From: Conus ventricosus
Taxonomy: Eukaryota > Mollusca > Gastropoda > Neogastropoda > Conidae
Assembly (NCBI GenBank): GCA_018398815.1
Contig: CM031611.1
Span: forward strand, 80,085,995-80,149,994
Reading direction: 5' to 3'
Length of the DNA stretch: 64,000 nt
Within the stretch, counting starts at the first letter, position 1. Every line of letters begins with the position of its first letter. The position numbers and the translations under genes are program-made. The notes under the pieces are model-generated. The model was not told the DNA's origin. It searched no databases and worked only from the letters and a program-made list of their open reading frames with translations. This document shows positions 22,270 to 33,447 of the stretch, one piece after another.

Positions 22270-23394
22270 CTACAAAGTACACGCTACCATAGTGCTCCAC
22301 AACACCACATCACAACACTGAAAACCTTCAGCCTTGAATCCATGACAACACACACATTGTACACAGCATGCACAACACCACCGTGGCACTGAACCAAACC
22401 AAAACACAACACTTTTACAGTACAGCTTTTTTTCAAAACTAAAGCACATGAGCAAACAGAAATGCTTCAAATCTGCTGAACGTCATTCTTTATATTCAAA
22501 TAAAACCAAAACTTAATTTCTACCTTAGGAAAGTAAGGAAAAAAAAGGGAGCTGCACATTCATACAGCCAGAAAACCAGTGACAAAATGTTCCATCGACA
22601 AATAAGTTTGAAAAAAGTAAATATTCACTTTCTGGTAGAGTGAAGAATAATTTAGATAAAATTGTAGACACATTGTAGATTACTGCTCTCACTCAAAGGT
22701 CTTTAAGTAAAAAATCCTGATCAAACACCAGCTAATGTGAATGATGGAATAGCGAGTGCGAGAAAAGTATTTCTGCACAGATCTATTCCTTTGTAAGTGA
22801 AAAGACAACATCCTGACGATTTCTTTCATCTGGAGATGAATCTAATACTTGAAACTACATCAGTTGATTTTTTTTCCCCTGTATACACAGGCTGATACTC
22901 CTGTGGACACTCCCTGTATAGAAAGGCAAGGATTAATCCCATCTTCCCAACAAAGGGTGTGGAGTTTTGTGTGTATGGCCGTTTTTTTTTTTTTATCCCG
23001 TCATTAAGGCACAGTAGTTAATATGACACCTCCCTTCCATTCCCATCCCCAACTTTCATGAATGTGCAGCAATCAAAAGTAAACCAAACAAAAACAAGAA
23101 AAAAAACAACAACAATAACAACAAATGCAACACGCAAGCAGTCGATCTAGAAAATGTAAAGAATGAAAAATAACACACAACTGAAAAACCAACCAACCAA
23201 TAAAACAACAACAACAACAACAACAACAACAAAACGAAACCAAACAGAACATCCCACAGAAAGGTTGAAATCATTGGAAAAGTACAAATAACTAAAAAAA
23301 AAAAAAAAGATCACATACAACTAACTGAACTGGAAAGATCATGTTGAAAAGAACACAAAGAAGAGCAGAGCCAGAGCCTGATGAGCAGCACTAC
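22270..23394. other. Agrin intron with a SINE tail fragment
   Basis: A SINE fragment lies at 22873-23012 (GGCTGATACTCCTGTGGACA, GTGGAGTTTTGTGTGTATGG). A (CAA)n tract lies at 23205-23232. The rest is unremarkable. Confidence 0.6.
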
Positions 23395-23616
23395 CTCCAG
23401 ACCCTGAGGGGATGAGGTCATCACAGTTCCCGTCCTGGTCCACCTCTATGTCCTCCTCCTTATTGCACGCCGACTTCCTCATCTCGCACTCGTTGATGTA
23501 CATCTTTCCGTCGGTGCCGCACACAGGGTCGTGGGTGGTGGGGCACAGGATGGGGCAGACGCACACTCCGTTCTCACACTTCTGCCCGTGGCTGCACACC
23601 ACACCTCGACACTTCT
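23395..23616 (-). CDS. AGRN: Agrin exon: follistatin/Kazal domain next to a splice-junction repeat array
   Basis: A 222-bp phase 1-1 exon. It encodes EKCRGVVCSHGQKCENG, then C-V-C and a Kazal half (DPVCGTDGKMYINECEMR, closing DGNC), and a Ser/Gly tail before donor GTAGTG. Its acceptor (tgttgcag, AG at 23617-23618) is the innermost of about 24 near-identical copies, because the 69-bp array upstream repeats the acceptor plus the first 27 bases of this exon. The upstream array is in frame with the exon, so use of an outer acceptor would lengthen the protein rather than break it. Confidence 0.9.
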
Positions 23617-25560
23617 CTGCAACATGGACACGTACTGTGCTCTGACCTACCTGATCAAGGCTGCACACCACACCTCGACACTTCTCTGCAACATGGACAC
23701 GTACTGTGCTCTGACCTACCTGATCAAGGCTGCACACCACACCTCGACACTTCTCTGCAACATGGACACGTACTGTGCTCTGACCTACCTGATCAAGGCT
23801 GCACACCACACCTCGACACTTCTCTGCAACGTGGACACGTACTGTGCTCTGACCTACCTGATCAAGGCTGCACACCACACCTCGACACTTCTCTGCAACG
23901 TGGACACGTACTGTGCTCTGACCTACCTGATCAAGGCTGCACACCACACCTCGACACTTCTCTGCAACGTGGACACGTACTGTGCTCTGACCTACCTGAT
24001 CAAGGCTGCACACCACACCTCGACACTTCTCTGCAACATGGACACGTACTGTGCTCTGACCTACCTGATCAAGGCTGCACACCACACCTCGACACTTCTC
24101 TGCAACGTGGACACGTACTGTGCTCTGACCTACCTGATCAAGGCTGCACACCACACCTCGACACTTCTCTGCAACGTGGACACGTACTGTGCTCTGACCT
24201 ACCTGATCAAGGCTGCACACCACACCTCGACACTTCTCTGCAACGTGGACACGTACTGTGCTCTGACCTACCTGATCAAGGCTGCACACCACACCTCGAC
24301 ACTTCTCTGCAACGTGGACACGTACTGTGCTCTGACCTACCTGATCAAGGCTGCACACCACACCTCGACACTTCTCTGCAACATGGACACGTACTGTGCT
24401 CTGACCTACCTGATCAAGGCTGCACACCACACCTCGACACTTCTCTGCAACATGGACACGTACTGTGCTCTGACCTACCTGATCAAGGCTGCACACCACA
24501 CCTCGACACTTCTCTGCAACATGGACACGTACTGTGCTCTGACCTACCTGATCAAGGCTGCACACCACACCTCGACACTTCTCTGCAACATGGACACGTA
24601 CTGTGCTCTGACCTACCTGATCAAGGCTGCACACCACACCTCGACACTTCTCTGCAACGTGGACACGTACTGTGCTCTGACCTACCTGATCAAGGCTGCA
24701 CACCACACCTCGACACTTCTCTGCAACATGGACACGTACTGTGCTCTGACCTACCTGATCAAGGCTGCACACCACACCTCGACACTTCTCTGCAACATGG
24801 ACACGTACTGTGCTCTGACCTACCTGATCAAGGCTGCACACCACACCTCGACACTTCTCTGCAACATGGACACGTACTGTGCTCTGACCTACCTGATCAA
24901 GGCTGCACACCACACCTCGACACTTCTCTGCAACATGGACACGTACTGTGCTCTGACCTACCTGATCAAGGCTGCACACCACACCTCGACACTTCTCTGC
25001 AACATGGACACGTACTGTGCTCTGACCTACCTGATCAAGGCTGCACACCACACCTCGACACTTCTCTGCAACATGGACACGTACTGTGCTCTGACCTACC
25101 TGATCAAGGCTGCACACACCTCGACACTTCTCTGCAACATGGACACGTACTGTGCTCTGACCTACCTGATCAAGGCTGCACACCACACCTCGACACTTCT
25201 CTGCAACATGGACACGTACTGTGCTCTGACCTACCTGATCAAGGCTGCACACCACATCCTGTTATTTCTCTGTAACATGGACACGTACTGTGCTCTGACC
25301 TACCTGATCAAGGTTGCACACCCCATCCTGTTATTTCTCTGTAACATGGACACGTACTGTGTTCTGACCTACCTGATCAAGGTTGCACACCACACCTTGA
25401 CACTTCTCTGTAACATGGACACGTACTGTGTTCTGACCTACCTGATCAAGGTTGCACACCACATCCTGTTATTACACTGCAACGTGGATACACTTTCTGT
25501 TCTTACATTTGTGATCATGGCTGCACACCTTACTTCTCTGTTACATAGACACACATTCTG
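23617..25560 (-). repeat. 69-bp minisatellite spanning an intron-acceptor/exon junction
   Basis: About 24 near-identical 69-bp units fill 23617-25255 and diverged units continue to about 25560. In agrin orientation each unit contains CCATGTTGCAG (acceptor), the first 27 bases of exon 23395-23616, then CTTGATCAG and a donor-like GTAGGTCAGAG. The unit is 23 codons long and stop-free in the agrin frame, so 23339-25255 reads as one 638-codon frame; the opposite strand is also open. The only recurring difference is one transition (CCATGTT or CCACGTT); one unit near 25110 lacks 3 bp. Confidence 0.95.
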
Positions 25561-26351
25561 TTTAAAAAAAAAAAAAATGTTCGCAGCAGTAGTTAACAAG
25601 TTCTTGGATGGAAGTCATATGTCCAGGATTCAGATTTCATCTTTGATGATTTTTTTTAGTTTTACCAGCTACCAGGGCTTTAATAGTTGAAAATACTCAG
25701 AAACATTTCCCCATCCTACCTGTCTCTAACAAAAAAAAAAAACCACCCCATGAAGGAACACACAAAAAGTGTAAAACCTGACCAAAACAGCCCCAACCTG
25801 AAAACAAAAACTAGGCTAAAATACAGAAAGCTTACAATAAACCCCATACCCCGAATGTCTTTCTACTTCTTGCCATTTCATTGTTATAAAATTCATGCTA
25901 AAAATGACAGTAGTACTTAGTCAATCACAGTCCTAGGACTTGTCATCCCACTATTATGTGAAGGGTGATGGTAATCTCACCACGCAAATTTTTTGCTGAG
26001 CAATGGCTCAAGCAGCTCCTATTCTGGTCGTATGCGAACGTTTGGTTTAACTGCCCCTGTGTGAAGGACAATTTGTGCTGAACGAAGGCATTCATGCCGA
26101 CCACTGGCAATCATTTCTTCATTACAGTGAGTTCTTCATTACAGTGAGTTCTTCATTACAGTGAGAGAAAACATGTTCTTTTCTAGTTTTTATTGGACTC
26201 AGGAACAGCCTTCCAGAAAATGTACATGCAAAAGTGAGCACCAGGAAAAAAGTCGAACCAAAAACAGTAAGGACAATTTCAACAGCAACGATGGTGGGTT
26301 TTTTTGTGTTATGTACATCAACTTAAATGGGATAAATTAATGTCTGCTCAC
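25561..26351. other. Agrin intron beyond the 69-bp array
   Basis: AT-rich sequence with A runs and a short 17-bp triplication (CATTACAGTGAGTTCTT, 26118-26165); nothing else recognised. Confidence 0.5.
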
Positions 26352-26466
26352 CACAATCACCAGCTGAAGCAACAGTGATGATCTGTTTCCTTCGACATGA
26401 TGCAATCTTCATCTGACATTCATTGTCATACGTCTGACCGTCTGACCCACAAACCTTCAGGTCAGC
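26352..26466 (-). CDS. AGRN: Agrin exon: second half of a follistatin/Kazal domain
   Basis: A 115-bp exon, phase 0 in and phase 1 out. It encodes a Kazal half with KVCGSDGQTYDNECQMK, a central CRRK and a closing AGDCG. Splice sites are ttgcag and GTGAGC. It pairs with exon 29409-29506 to make one FS domain. The next exon downstream is preceded by the 69-bp repeat array. Confidence 0.9.
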
Positions 26467-26484
26467 CTGCAACAAAATAAAGAA

Positions 26485-26660
26485 CATGTGACAGTGATCC
26501 TAACATTGCTTCTTTTGATCTAAGAACATGATGTGACAGTGATCCAAACCATGCTTCCTTTGATCTAGCCTTTTAGAGAGCCGGGTGAAACTAAAGAACA
26601 TGATGTGACAGTGATCCAAACCATGCTTCCTTTGAGCTAGCCTTTTAAAGGGCCCGGTCA
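26485..26660. repeat. 72-bp tandem repeat, two and a half copies
   Basis: Copies share CATGATGTGACAGTGATCCA, CATGCTTCCTTTGA and TAGCCTTTTA. Confidence 0.8.
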
Positions 26661-26749
26661 AACAGCACTGCTTTGGAATGCCCATCAAGTTTTCTTTTGC
26701 ATCTTGTACAGAAATTTCTGATCAGGAATGTTGACTTTATGGTGGTTTC

Positions 26750-26912
26750 AGATTATCGTTCTGGATTAAGAATTTGGAAAGTTCCAATTATCATTCTGGA
26801 TTAAGAATTTGGAAAGTTCTAATTATCATTCTGGATTAAGAATTTGGAAAGTTCCAATTATCATTCTGGATTAAGAATTTGGAAAGTTCCAATTATTGTT
26901 CTGGATTACTAT
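26750..26912. repeat. 35-bp tandem repeat, four and a half copies
   Basis: The unit is TTCTGGATTAAGAATTTGG followed by AAAGTTCCAATTATCA; copies are almost identical. Confidence 0.92.
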
Positions 26913-27483
26913 AATAGCATCACTGACCTTTCCTCTGTTGAATGCAACCAAAGAGCAGAGGTCACTGCTGCGTGTGTATGGGCTCAAAAGGCATATCCCA
27001 GCCAACTAGTTGTGCTTGACTAGATCATGTCCAAAATGGTGTCCGACCCAGATTTGTCACAGTCTTGAAGCAGATAAATAAGGCAGAAAATGTCATGTTT
27101 CTCCACTGCTGAAGTTCTGCTATGTGTATTAATACTGAGATTAGAAAATTTCATTACAATTTTTTCTTTTCCTTTTTTTTTTTTCAACTTACCTATACAA
27201 ATGGCCTGTAGAAAGCAAGGGGGAAAATTGGCAGGACCAACAAACATGCAGAACCTAAATGGATGTTTATATTCAAACATTTACATCTTGTGTAATCTAT
27301 GTAGGTGAGATGGTTAGGTTGGTTCTCTACCATCTATGCGACAACTTTCTTCAATTTGTTCTTTAATCTGTCCTAAAATACAAAACTTGGTTTAGCAAAG
27401 CAATACTGGGCTCTTTGAGGGAATGGGAAGCTGTAAACTTCAAAATCTGGTCATTTCATTGAGTAACCTTCACTTCTTTCTTT

Positions 27484-27875
27484 CTTTCTCCGTACGCAGG
27501 CCGATACTCCTGCGGACACTCCCTGTATAGCCAGGCAGTGGAGTTTTGTGTGTATGACCCTTTTTTATCCCGCCATTAAGGCAGCCATACTCCATCTTCG
27601 GGGAAGGTGCATGCTATGTGTCACGTGTTATCCATACCAACGGCCAAACTGGCCTTCTCTTCCGAAAGTTGGTGATGGGATTTTACGTGTGTGCAAGATG
27701 TTATGCGTGCGTTCACACACGGAACCTCGGTTTATAGTCTCATTCGAAGGACTATATGGGGAATGGAGTCGGAACCAATGTTAACTCTGAGGAAAAATCC
27801 CCCTATACCGAAATTCGAACCCGCAACCCCAGGATCACGAGTCCGGCGCTCTACCAACTGAGCTATCCGGCCCCC
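27484..27875 (-). mobile_element. tRNA-Thr-derived SINE, full length
   Basis: This is the cleanest copy. On the minus strand it begins GGCCGGATAGCTCAGTTGG; the anticodon loop CTCGTGA gives anticodon CGT (Thr). The T arm is GGGTTGCGGGTTCGAAT. The body and tail match 7741-8125. The flanks CCTTCACTT (27468) and CCTTCATTT (27878) may be a target-site duplication. Confidence 0.8.
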
Positions 27876-28097
27876 AGCCTTCATTTGAAATGTTATGCTG
27901 CCGTCATACATCATGAAGATTGAAGATGAATGTACAAAGGGAGATAATGACAAGACCGTACCATGTTAGATATGTGCCACCAATTTACCTAAAAATTGTC
28001 TCCCTTACACCATAAGTCATTCTCAACTAATCTTAAGGTTTTTTTTTAATGGACGTACGATTAAAAAAAAAAAAAACGATGCGAAAAAAGATTATAT

Positions 28098-28149
<52 letters not shown>

Positions 28150-29408
28150 ACAGACAGAGACAGAGAGACAGACAGAGAGAGAGAGAGAGGAGACAGAATT
28201 TTTGTTGTTAAGAACAAGGCTTTGGTGACCAACATGTTCGTTTGCAATTGCAGTGCTGATGATAATTTTCATAACATGAAATCCCCCTCCGTTCATCCAG
28301 CAGTAAACAGGGTGGGGCTCAGTTCAGAAAAGGTCATGTCCGCAGCAGAAGAGGACTGGGCTCCGCCTTCAGGGTTGCACTCTAGGCGCGGTCAGCCGTC
28401 CCAGGTCACTGCCACTACAGCCCTCAGGCCACAGGACTGAAATGTTCAACATGGCTGGTGGTCCATCTGATGCCCGCCAAGTACTTTTACAGTCGCTGAT
28501 TTCCTTGAGTCACGAACAGTTAAAACATAACTGATAGGTATTACCGTGGAACTCCTCTGTTCTGACCTTCCCTTCTTTTATGATTCCTTCTCCGATATGA
28601 TCTGAAAGAAAATGACCAACTCACTTCATAGTACAAACTGAATCTGTAGCACGACCACCTCTCTGTAATGACTTATGACTGACCAGTCTTGGTCCAATAC
28701 AACTTCTGCGCAAAACGTCGGTTTCATAACAGCTGAAAATACAGCAAAAATACTGTTGTGACAATCGTCCAAGCAGCTGAAGATCGACGTCCGGAGTAAA
28801 CTCCCCTACTAGTTCATTCCCCTGCAGCATTTTCGTTCCTTCCAACCAGAAGACTGCAAAATGTCATCACAAAAAGAGAAAGGCACCGACCTTAAGGAGA
28901 CTGAATCAAAGTAGTTCCAAAGAAAGAACCGGTTTTGTGAAGCTCCCCTTTGCGCCAATCTCTTCGGTTGGCAAGTCGCAAGTCGTTAAACAGTCCATTG
29001 AGCACCAACGACCAGATGAAGATGGGGTGGGGGGAAGAGACGGGGGAGAGGGAGGGAAAAAGGGGAGGGAGAGGGAAAGGGAGGAGGTGGGGGAGAGGGA
29101 CAGGGGGGGGAGGAGGGGGTATACTAAACTAGGACTTAACCATTCTGTGAAGCCACTATCAAAACCAAGTAATGTTGTATTGCCGTTACAGCACACACAT
29201 TACTGGTGATCGTTATACAGCACATGTACACCTGTCCATTGCACATGTTTTGGCAGTCTGATTTACTCTGTGGCTGTTGATGGACATGACTATCTGTACT
29301 GCAGTATGACCCACCCTGTTAAAAACCTCTCCCTGTTATGATCCGATTATAGCTGATTTTTCAGTCTTGACAGACAGGTTCCACTGTGCTGTGTGTCACA
29401 TGACTCAC

Positions 29409-29506
29409 CATTCTGCAGGATGATTCCGTTGGACAGACGCATCTGGGCTGGTCGCCATCGCTCTCACACACAGCGTAAAATTCACACTTCTTGCTGCCAC
29501 ACCCAA
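29409..29506 (-). CDS. AGRN: Agrin exon: first half of a follistatin domain
   Basis: A 98-bp exon, phase 1 in and phase 0 out, fully open. It encodes GCGSKKCEFYAVCESDGD followed by PRCVCPTESSC, the EGF-like half of an FS unit. The acceptor is catgcag and the donor GTGAGT. It follows the 17-kb intron that hosts the Polinton and joins the Kazal half at 26352-26466. Confidence 0.88.
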
Positions 29507-31162
29507 CTGCATGAGAGAACAAAAAGAGAACAAAGTTGACACTCCACAGCTGTAGTGTTCAAATGACCAAATGCACCAAGTTGTGGAGAAAGATAACTGG
29601 TGAGAAATGCTGAAAATTTCAGCGGAAAAAGATCAGCTTTGGTTTGGAGTATTGGAGTGTCAAGACTTGTTATATTGTTACAGTGGGAACTGACATGTTA
29701 CTCTTAGAACTATGAAGCAAAGGGGAACTGGAGAGTAGGGGGGAAAGGGTTGTGTTTATGTAGAGGGGATGGAGTTGGGGTCGTGTGTGAGTGGAGGTAA
29801 AGCATTTGATAGATCTAATTAAAAGCCATCATTTGCTCTAATGAATTTGTCTTGCAAATCATTCTTAAACAAATATCATTAAAAGACCACGCCCATATGC
29901 ATTTCTGTTTTTATAATTTGCGTAAAATTATCCAACAAAAAGAAACCAAAACCCAGGGACCTATTTCTGTAGATAGATTATTCAAGCGATCGTTTAATGG
30001 AATCATTTCAAAATTGTGTCGATCATCTCGAATGCAAATCCTTAAGGCAAACTTACGTGTCAAGGTTTGCACCCGACAGTACCTTAGGTTCAGTGTTTCC
30101 TAGCTTATGGCTGATCAATCCAACCAGTTTCTTCCAAGAGCAACATGTCAAAATCAACTGCCGAAAATGACTGAAGGTTCACACCATTTCCTTGGTTATG
30201 GCCTGTCTGTGCAAACAATTTCTGACATCAGCAGCATGAAAAATCAGCGGCTGAAAATTATTGACCAATCAGATATTTATTTGAATTCTTCTCTTTGTGC
30301 CCCACTCAGGGACATTATAACCACCATGCTCCTTCAGTCTCTCGCCCCCCCCCCCCCCCCCAGCTTTGTCCTGTTGCAGTGCCAGCACTGCAGTTTATGG
30401 GAAGCAATCAACATCAGGTCTTCTTCAGGCAACCTACCAGAGAAGACACTGCGGTGCAGCCGAGTCACTCTGGGGGTGTTCAGTGATACCCATTCTGATC
30501 ACCAAAAGCCCTCTACTGACGACAATAACTTCTTCGCAAATGGTACCAGCGTGAGGGCACAACCATGTCCACCCAACAGCAGTCGCCATGACCTTGCCGA
30601 CAGCTTTGCCTCAACCTCGCCCCTGGCATGGAAGCGGAGCCATCCGTGAGTGGGATGAACTCCCAGCACACACTGTAGAGGCAGACTCCCCTGACAGTTT
30701 TAAAAACAGAGTCACCTCCCACCTCAGTGCTGACACTCTTGACGGTCTCGCTGCTGCGAAACTTCAGGAGTAAGATCAAAACAAACCCAAACTGTCCTGT
30801 ATGAGAGTGCTTGGTTAGGTAGGCAGTGGGTAGGGGGTGTGCTGGTAGGAGAGCCGCCGCGGCGGGGGTTGCCGGGGGCCGTCAACTAGGATGACTGCCC
30901 GTCACTTCTCGTCCCCTCTGATCCAGTTAGTGGAGCAGGGAGCGTGTCAATGTGATCCGGAGTAAATGTTGTGATCTACCCATGCAACTTGAAGAGCTAT
31001 TTCAAGCCTACATCGGAAAAGAAAAGAAAAGGATTTTTCTTCTTTAAAGTTGGGCAGCCGGTTCATGGAAACCCTCCATTCAGAGTGTTGACTGTGGCCA
31101 CATAACAGAAGGAGAGGAAATATTGAAAGGGAAGTCACTCTTAACCACCGTGAGGGAGGGTG
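29507..31162. other. Agrin intron, segment 3' of the Polinton
   Basis: It contains a LINE 3' remnant (30588-30776), poly-C at 30346-30361, and otherwise unique sequence. Confidence 0.5.
30588..30776 (+). pseudogene. LINE ORF2 C-terminal remnant
   Basis: The frame reads SGAIREWDELPAHTVEAD, then SPDSFKNRVTSHL, and ends in TAA/TAG shortly after. A (V/I)REWN-LP ... A-S-DSFK-R-L motif is typical of the extreme C-terminus of non-LTR retrotransposon reverse transcriptases (family knowledge). No upstream RT domain is visible, so this is a 5'-truncated copy. Confidence 0.5.
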
Positions 31163-31269
31163 AGGAACAGGGAAACCTCATTCTGGGCCACCTTCGCCCT
31201 CAAACCAGTTTTCGGGCGAAAGTGGCCCAGAATAAAGGTTTCCCTGTTCTCTGACAAGTAAGACTTCAA
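31163..31269 (+). repeat. Polinton left terminal inverted repeat (itself palindromic)
   Basis: It pairs with 46269-46375 at about 90% identity. Within it, 31165-31199 and 31214-31249 are inverted copies of each other around a 14-base loop; matching blocks include ATTCTGGGCCAC, TTCGCCC and ACAGGGAAACCT. The innermost 19 bases (CTGACAAGTAAGACTTCAA) are outside the palindrome but still shared by both ends. Confidence 0.93.
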
Positions 31270-31554
31270 ACTATGTTTTCCTAATCATTTTCGCGCATAC
31301 AGTCATTTTCAATACTATCATTTTTGCGGAGACAGTCACCAAACTAAACTTGGCTGAGACACTGTGCGAACACCCTAATTAGAGGGCTTGGGGTTTGTGG
31401 CAGGCAGTACCCTGGACGGATCCTATGGCCTGTAATTATGGCGCCATAAGGTAGGGCTGGCATAACCTGACCGTGTGGCGAAGGATTCTTTGTGATATTT
31501 TTCATTTAGACACGGAGCCATAGACATACGTGTTCTGCGTTTCACAAAATACGT

Positions 31555-31601
<47 letters not shown>

Positions 31602-33447
31602 AAACGCATGAACGCACGCACGCACACTCACTCACTCACGCACCACACACACACACATGCACACACACACACACACACTATTTAAAAAATGTGCCCCTGG
31701 TTTACAGTAGCATACCCCTCGCCTACGGTGGCGTGCTCCTGTTTACATTGCAGGTGTGCCTCCGGCCAAAAAATCAATAACTGCCGCACTCCCTCCCTAC
31801 CCCCACTCCTTCCTGCCCAGCTTGCTCGATCGCACCATATTACATCAGCCAACACTGCCCGCGTGGCGGCGCTGTCACAGCCTGGCCAATCAGCGGCCGC
31901 TCACGACTAGGGCAACCCACACATTCTTCCACTGACTGCTTGGCGGGCAGGGCGGTTTACTGTGCGGTGGGTGTGTTATTCTAACAACCGGTTTACCGAA
32001 GAACAGAATTGTGTATCTTAAAGGTTTGTTGGTTCAAGGAAATGAAAACGTTGAAGGCAATATTGTTGACAAAAGATACAGCCAGTTTTAATACGTGTTT
32101 GACTATTGATGAGGTGGTTTCTTATCTAATAATGGCGCTGCATTGTTGAAAGTTGGCCGAAGCAAAACAAACTATCACGCGTTGATTGTTGGGAGCTGGC
32201 TTGGGACAGCTAAAGCCTGTTTAAAAAAACTGGCGTTCATTTCTTAAGGCGGGGGTTAAACACGGCTGATTCGTATGCTAAAAACTTATATTTGAAACAT
32301 TTTTGCTGTTCCTCCCAAGTAAAAATGTTCTCAGTTTGTATTAGACTTGATTGATTGTTAACTACAGATTCAGTGTTTATGTGGCAAGCTGATCTGTGTA
32401 TTAAGATGTGTATACTTTTCTACTTTTCTATTCTAACCAGTTCATTTGCCTTTCAAGTGTGCCCTTATGCAACTGAATGGCGATTTTCGAATGTTCTGGC
32501 AAACAAACTAGATAGGGTTAGGCAGACCTTAGTACATCTGCTAGTATGGAGAGGAGTAGTGTGTGGCCAGCACTATCTTCATATTAAATGCTCCAAAATA
32601 CAATGACGGATGTACTACTACTGGCGATTAGAGCCGCCATAAAAAGCTGGCTACAGCAGTAATTGCTGTAACTCCGCTAAAGCAAGTTGCAAGCCTGTTT
32701 GAGAAAAGAGGAGCACAGCAAACTAGGCCAAGTGATCATATATGATCACTTGACCTGCAAAGCGCGGCAGCCTGCCGCCAATGACGTCAGCACGGAGCAC
32801 TGCAAAGCTCGGCGGAAAACTAGGCCAAGTGATCATATATGATCACTTGACCTACAAAGCGCGGCAGCACCAGCAAAGCTCAGCGGCAAACTAGGCCAAG
32901 TGATCACATATGATCACTTGGCCTAGTTGATTGAGGTTGCGAGCAAGACACAACCTGTTTAGTCACAAAGCAAGAAGTGGTCCTAGTTTCACTTTTTGTT
33001 TGTTTGTTGGTGTTTTGTGTGTTTTGGCCTACCCCCGCACGCACGTCCCTCCACCCCACCCCTGGACTGTTTATTGGGTGTTTGTTGTTTGTTTGTGTTT
33101 GTTTTGTCCTACCCCACGCATGCACACCCCCCTACCCCACTCCACCCCACCCGCCCCACCCCCCACCCACGCATGCACACACTCAAGTTCCTTCTAAGTT
33201 TTTAACTTAAGTTACCCCAAAGTAAGTTCTTACTCAAGTTGTCTTTAAGTCATCCTTAAGTTATCCACAAGTTCTTACTTAAGTTACTTCTAAGTTTTTA
33301 ATTAAGTCGCCCCAGGTTCTTAATAAGTTCTTAAGTAAGTTCTTAATAAGTTCTTGATCAAGTTCTTAATAAGTTCTTAATTAAGTCATCCTTTAAGTAC
33401 AACCAAGTTCTTATTAAGTTATCTTATAATTATCAAAAAAATACAAT
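31270..33447. other. Polinton left arm, gene-free
   Basis: About 2.2 kb without a recognised gene. It contains (CA)n (31560-31678), a CCAATCAGCGG motif of NF-Y type (31887-31897), three palindromes (32729-32928), a perfect TGACGTCA (32782-32789), a pyrimidine-rich segment (33030-33180), and a cluster of AAGTT/TTAAGT words (33190-33430). Confidence 0.7.
32721..32928. repeat. Three spaced palindromes in the Polinton left arm
   Basis: A 24-bp perfect palindrome with CAAGTGATCATA as left half occurs at 32729-32752 and 32826-32849. A third version at 32889-32928 extends the symmetry to 40 bp (AACTAGGCCAAGTGATCA arm) with one mismatched pair near the centre. The copies are separated by GCGGCAG/CAAAGCTC(A/G)GCGG spacers. 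Confidence 0.92.

Larger units (their letters stand above)
26467..29408. other. Agrin intron splitting an FS domain, repeat-rich
   Basis: It contains a 72-bp repeat (26485-26660), a 35-bp repeat (26750-26912), a full SINE (27484-27875) and (GA)n blocks (28100-28190 and 29035-29110). The stretches 26913-27483 and 28191-29034 show no gene. Confidence 0.6.

Noticed and set aside
23531..25690. 719-codon plus-strand ORF
   Set aside because: It is the antisense reading of the 69-bp array; the unit length of 23 codons keeps any stop-free phase open. There is no start context or domain, and the agrin exon on the other strand explains the sequence.
27800..27875. Functional tRNA gene
   Set aside because: The cloverleaf-like head has an imperfect acceptor stem and is joined to a 300-bp SINE body present in several copies, so it is a SINE head and not a tRNA gene.
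30107..30649. 180-codon plus-strand ORF
   Set aside because: It has no domain; the recognisable LINE-like C-terminus lies in a different frame at 30588-30776, so this ORF is probably chance.
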